Shown here one piece after another: positions 59,416 through 64,000 of a stretch of 64,000 nt of DNA. A program made the position numbers and the translations under genes. Source of the stretch: Cucumis sativus (taxonomy: Eukaryota > Streptophyta > Magnoliopsida > Cucurbitales > Cucurbitaceae); assembly GCF_000004075.3 (NCBI RefSeq), contig NC_026657.2, positions 29,172,408 through 29,236,407 on the forward strand. Direction: 5' to 3'. How positions within the stretch are numbered: position 1 is the stretch's first letter; each line of letters begins with the position of its first letter. The notes below the pieces were generated by a model. The model did no database searches. It was not told the DNA's origin and saw only the letters and a list, made by a program, of their open reading frames with translations.

Positions 59416-62400
59416 ATGGCTGAGGGTATTGAATCCTACGACCATGTACCTCAACAGAGCCGCCGTGACAAGCTCCGTGAACATCCCGACCACCACCACC
59501 GTTCTAATTTCCTACCTTTCTACGACCCTTCTTCTTCTGACTCTTCCAATCGCTTCCAATTTCACCACCATCCTTTTTTCGACCCCCAAATTCAATCCCC
59601 TATTTTTCCTGAAATCCACTCCTTCCCCACCGAACCTCTTTCCCTTTCCCTCTCCTCTCACCCTAATTTTCTTGCTTCTCCTATTACCCCTCCTCTTCCT
59701 CTTGGCCCTTTCACCGGTTACGCTTCCATTTTAAAAGGCTCCAGGTTCCTCAAGCCTGCTCATCACTTGCTTCAAGACCTCTGTGATTCTGTTCATTATT
59801 CCTCCTCCTCTTCTTCTTTCATCCATGATCCTTCCTCTGATTCCTTCCCCCATTCCCCAATTCTTGACCATCACTACCCTCTTCCTTCTTCTTCCGATTC
59901 TTCTACTCCTCCTCATAAATCAACGCTTCTCTCAATGCTTGATGAGGTACTGTTTCTTTATCTTTCACCCCTTTTTACTTTTAACTTGGGGGTTTTCTTT
60001 TCTAATTTCGGTGTATTCCCCCCCTTCTTCCTTTAAACATCAGATGGGGACTTTTGTCTTGCCTTTAATCTGTAATTATCATGTTTGCTTAGTGCATATC
60101 ACTAATTACCACCCCCCCTTTTTTTCCAATGGGGTTTATTACTTATTATTTTATTATTATTGTTGTTTCTTCATGGAGCCCAATAAGCACTCTTGTTTTG
60201 TCAATTCAAGAGGGGGGGGGGGGGATTGCATTGTTTTTTTGAGGTATTAGTTAATTAATTTAGGGAGATAGAAATGATTCCTTTGATTATGTGATGTTGA
60301 TGTCAATCTTTGGTTTATGACTAGATTAACATGCAAAGATGCAAAACTTATTATTATTATTTATTTATTATTGATATTGTTGTATCCTCTGCTTTAGTTA
60401 TTATGCATTAGATTCTTCTATTAAAAAAAGGATTGATTAATGTTGTAGTTGTAGCAGCTTCTTCATTCTCATAGTTTCTATCTTTTTGAAAAAGGTGATT
60501 AGAAGGAATATATGCACAAATGAGTATTGTTGGCCTTCTAAAGTGTGTCTGACTAAGTTGCTACCCTCTAAGGATATTTTTTTTACCAAGTCTGGGCATA
60601 ATGTGCTTAATCAAAGTGATTGGTGGAATCCATTTTCTATAAAGATTTATACTTCTTTAAAGCTGTTCTTAGCATTTATATATTCCTATTTTTTTCTTCC
60701 CCTCTTTTTAAAAAATATTTACGATGAATATAGTGAATGTTATATTTACACTCCATTATTCTCTATTTTTTTTTCTTTAGGGTCTGAGCATAAATTTATT
60801 CCTATTTTCTAGTAAATACTATATAAAAAATGAATCATACAGTATGATAGATTTTCATAATGCATTTTTAATGTTTTTTTTTGTTTGGTGGAGAAATTTA
60901 TATTACAAATGTTTGGATTTATTGCCGTAACACTTTTACATTTCTCAATAACATTTTTTTGGGGGTTAGGTTTCTGAGTATCATGAAACTGGTTATATGC
61001 CATAATTTCTATACATAATTTGAGTCTTATAATTTTAAGATCAATTGGCACTATTTTACATCATTTTTCCATTTATACCATGCATTAAATCCATTCTTCT
61101 CCGTTTAATGCATTTTTAGCCCTTAAGAGTTATTATTTCTTCTTTTGAGATAAGGGTTGATTTATACTATATCTAAATATATCGAATATCATAAATTTTC
61201 GTCTGGTCAAATTTATGACATCCAAACAGAAGAATAAAAGTTTACACACACACACACAAAAAAAAAAAAGAAAAGAAAAAAAAAGAGTTTACTGTTTATT
61301 TTTAGTGTACTGTTACTTCCATTGTACTTTTGATAATCTGTTGACCAATTTCTTGCTCATGGCTTGTACAATAATGTAAGTAGGATTAAAAGGGACTGAT
61401 GTGTCTTTACCACAAGGAGAGGAATGAGTGAAATTAGGTTTCTTTGAACTCTTCTAATTCTTAAATTTTCATCTCTTGTTGTTTTAATAGAAAATTGACA
61501 CTGCTTTTTTCATGTTCATCATCTAGGTTTACAGAAAATATAAGCAGTACTATCAACAAATCCAAGAAGTAATGACATCATTTGAGTACATCTCGGGGCT
61601 TGGGAATGCAGCACCATATGCTAACCAGGCTATAAAAGCCATGTACAAGCATTTCAAGTGCTTGAAAAATGCAATTCTAGACCAACTTCAATTCAATAAA
61701 AAAACTCATGGTGACTACAATCAAAGATCCGTTCAGAACCCTGGATTTCTCGACCATCAGCCTGTTTGGCGACCACAACGAGGGCTGCCTGAACGAGCAG
61801 TAACCGTTCTTCGTGCTTGGTTGTTCGAACATTTCTTGCATCCGTGAGACTCTTCTTAGCAACTCTATAACTATAGTTTTTTTTTATCTCAAGTATGTGA
61901 ATTTAAGGGTTTAGTCTTTTGGCTATAATGAATTTTGATTGCTATTGTTTTGTTTTTTTGGGGACAGTTATCCTTCTGATACAGACAAGCTTATGTTAGC
62001 AAAACAGACTGGTCTGTCTCGTAGTCAGGTCCGCTTTATATATTGTCATATCAAAATTTCTGTCATGTTTATTTTCGCATTATTTATTTATTTTTGGCTC
62101 TGAAAAGACAATAATTGTACTCTTTGAGACAGGTATCTAACTGGTTCATTAATGCAAGAGTGAGGCTTTGGAAGCCAATGGTTGAAGAAATATACATGCT
62201 AGAAACCAAGCAGCAACAAACACAGAAGAATTTACATAAAGAAGATCGAACCACCACCAGAGTAAACGATCATCATCCATCGAACCCGCTCACAATGGAA
62301 AACCCTTCTACATCCACTCAACAAATTCAAGATACTCCTCCCAAGCGCACTCGAAATGAACCTCCCGACATGCCAATGGGAAACCATGACGAGCCCTTGA

Positions 62401-62666
62401 ATGTATCCTACAACTTATCAAGCCATCCCCATGTTGGAGCGAACGTAAACATGGCGGGTAACAACGGTGGAGTTTCCTTGACTCTTGGTCTTCACCAGAA
62501 TAACGGTATAGGTGGCTTTTCTGAACCCTTCCCTGTAGGGTTCCCTGTCGCAGCCACTCGACGTTTTGGCCTAGGAATACAAGGAAACAGCGATGGGTAT
62601 GTGATGGGTGGACATTTCAGTCGAGATGTTCTTGGAGGGCAGCTGTTACATGACTTTGTGGGCTGA
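59416..62666 (+). CDS. BEL1-like homeodomain (TALE) transcription factor
   Basis: Four exons (59416-59946, 61527-61843, 61968-62028, 62133-62666) join in frame to 480 residues, the usual BELL gene structure with a 61-nt third exon inside the homeobox. The SKY box is [17 protein letters not shown] (108-124). The BELL domain follows at about 168-235 ([20 protein letters not shown]). The homeodomain covers about 256-318 and has the three-residue TALE extension with HPYPSD, and the recognition helix is [21 protein letters not shown]-type motifs appear twice: PLSLSL near 74-79 and VSLTLGL at 417-423. BELL proteins pair with KNOX proteins, enter the nucleus and control meristem, organ-boundary and fruit development. 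The block [20 protein letters not shown] recalls the PENNYWISE/POUND-FOOLISH branch, but I do not assign an orthologue. Intron 1 is 1.58 kb and contains a run of 13 G. Confidence 0.96.
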
Positions 62667-64000
62667 AACTGAATGTGTGGTATTTGGAGTTTAATATGAT
62701 AGAGAAAACAAGAAGTTGCATATTATTTTGGTAGTGATGTTGTATTATATACCATATATAAATTGTGGGGGTTTAGATGAGCACTACTAGAGAAGAAGCA
62801 CGAGCAAAAGAAATTCAAAACCTGTAAATGGCTTACCTCCAAAATCCTACCAGAAAAAGAAATTTGATACAAAAAGGAGAATTGCAATGACCAAAATGCC
62901 ATTGTTTGCCATTGTATAACAATTTGGAAATGAATGAGAGAACAGAAGAAAAAGGGGTTTATGAACATATGTAGGTGGTGTGAGTTCCTGGGCATTTGTG
63001 CACTGCCTTTGCTTTTTATGGGATCAATTATAATATTATATATATATATATATATAAATATTAATAACAATAATGGTTGTTAGAAATTTCAACCCTAACT
63101 TGCTGTTTGGGTTCTATGCATTTATGATTGGGATTTGAAAGTTTCATATTATGGTTACTCGTGGGGTTAATTATATATATTTATATATTCTTTCTCTTAT
63201 GGTCATCATAGGTATTTGAAATGGTGGCAACAAAGCACCAATGGAAATGCTTCCACTTTTGAATCAATCCATATGCTTAAATACTTTTTGAAAAAAGTCT
63301 ACATTTTTACTACTGGTTTGGTTAAATAAAAACTGAGAATTCATAACAAGGTAGAACATAATTAGGGTTTCAAACTGTCGGTGAAAAATGTGGGTAATTT
63401 TTACCACTGGTTTGTTTTTTTATGGATGATGGGAATGTCTGTGGGTTTATGATTAAGTATATACTTTGGGTAAAAGAGAGTATATAAAGTTTTTGGTTAC
63501 CATTATGGTATCATTTGTTATAATGTTATTCAAGACATCAATCATCCTTATATTAAAAAGTACTCACAAGCATAGTTTACATCAAATAAACTTTTAAGAT
63601 ACAGCATGAGCAGGTACTATAAGTGATGATAGAAAATGTGGACACTTCTTTTGAACCCTAATGCTAATTGGTTTCCCTGTCTTTTCTTCTCTTTTTTCTA
63701 CTTTCATAATATATTGTAGATGTATTTTTATAGGATATTTAATATCTGAATTTTGAAATTTTGGATGTTAAAGTTCTGGACAACTAATGTCTTAATGTTA
63801 AATATTTTAAAGTTATGTTATATTTTGTTATTTTAAAAATGACATTTAGTGTATCAACCAGTAAAATCATTTGAAAAATTATAAAAAAATATCTATCTTA
63901 TGGAGTTGGACTAAATATCAAATTATTTTTTAGGTTTGCTCCATTATTTGGTCATTCTCTATTTTTTTAAAAGGTTATTTTAGTGTTGGTTATTATTGCT
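62667..64000. other. 3' flank of the BEL1-like gene and intergenic DNA
   Basis: It holds the 3' UTR of the BEL1-like gene and a TA microsatellite near 63037-63056. The remainder is AT-rich with no gene that I can support up to the window edge. Confidence 0.5.

Overview
The window is nuclear DNA from a flowering plant, most likely a eudicot. It has AT-rich intergenic DNA, short GT-AG introns, a nuclear-type tRNA-Asp and plant-only families (DUF3527, PRONE RopGEF, BEL1-like homeodomain, NPF, COPT). The style of the genes fits Cucurbitaceae, but that placement is a guess from memory and not something the sequence proves. I see no complete transposon, retroelement, virus copy or CRISPR array.

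Layout. 0.8-1.9 kb: a UVR plus SnoaL/NTF2-like protein (+). 2.3-6.6 kb: a DUF3527 protein (-), convergent with the first gene. 8.4-11.8 kb: two tandem small heat-shock protein genes (+) with duplicated promoters and 3' regions. 12.4 kb: a COPT copper transporter (+). 13.2-22.4 kb: two direct repeats of a larger unit, each with one copy of an uncharacterised five-exon gene (-) whose product ends in LPQEW(T/I)Y. 24.4-25.5 kb: a universal stress protein gene (+) behind three G-boxes. 27.7-30.7 kb: a RopGEF gene (+), followed at once by tRNA-Asp(GUC). 32.5-33.4 kb: a small serine-rich plant protein (-), reconstructed from five exons. 33.5-43.4 kb: a 10 kb stretch with no gene that I can support. 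43.6-47.5 kb: an NRT1/PTR (NPF) transporter (+), convergent with an intronless glyoxal/galactose-oxidase-like gene (-, 47.8-49.4 kb). 51.5-53.2 kb: a scrambled NPF pseudogene. 53.2-59.4 kb: gene-poor. 59.4-62.7 kb: a BEL1-like homeodomain gene (+).

The genes do not form one pathway. Several are stress or signalling genes: sHSPs, USP, RopGEF, BEL1-like. The clearest theme is local duplication followed by unequal decay, seen in three unrelated families. The sHSP pair differs in an N-terminal repeat and in a short loss in the core domain. The LPQEW pair differs by 63 residues and keeps conserved non-coding islands rich in ACGT motifs. The NPF copy is a mosaic with two 5' ends and one third exon. 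Exon boundaries below were worked out by hand from splice consensus and reading phase, and every multi-exon model closes in frame.
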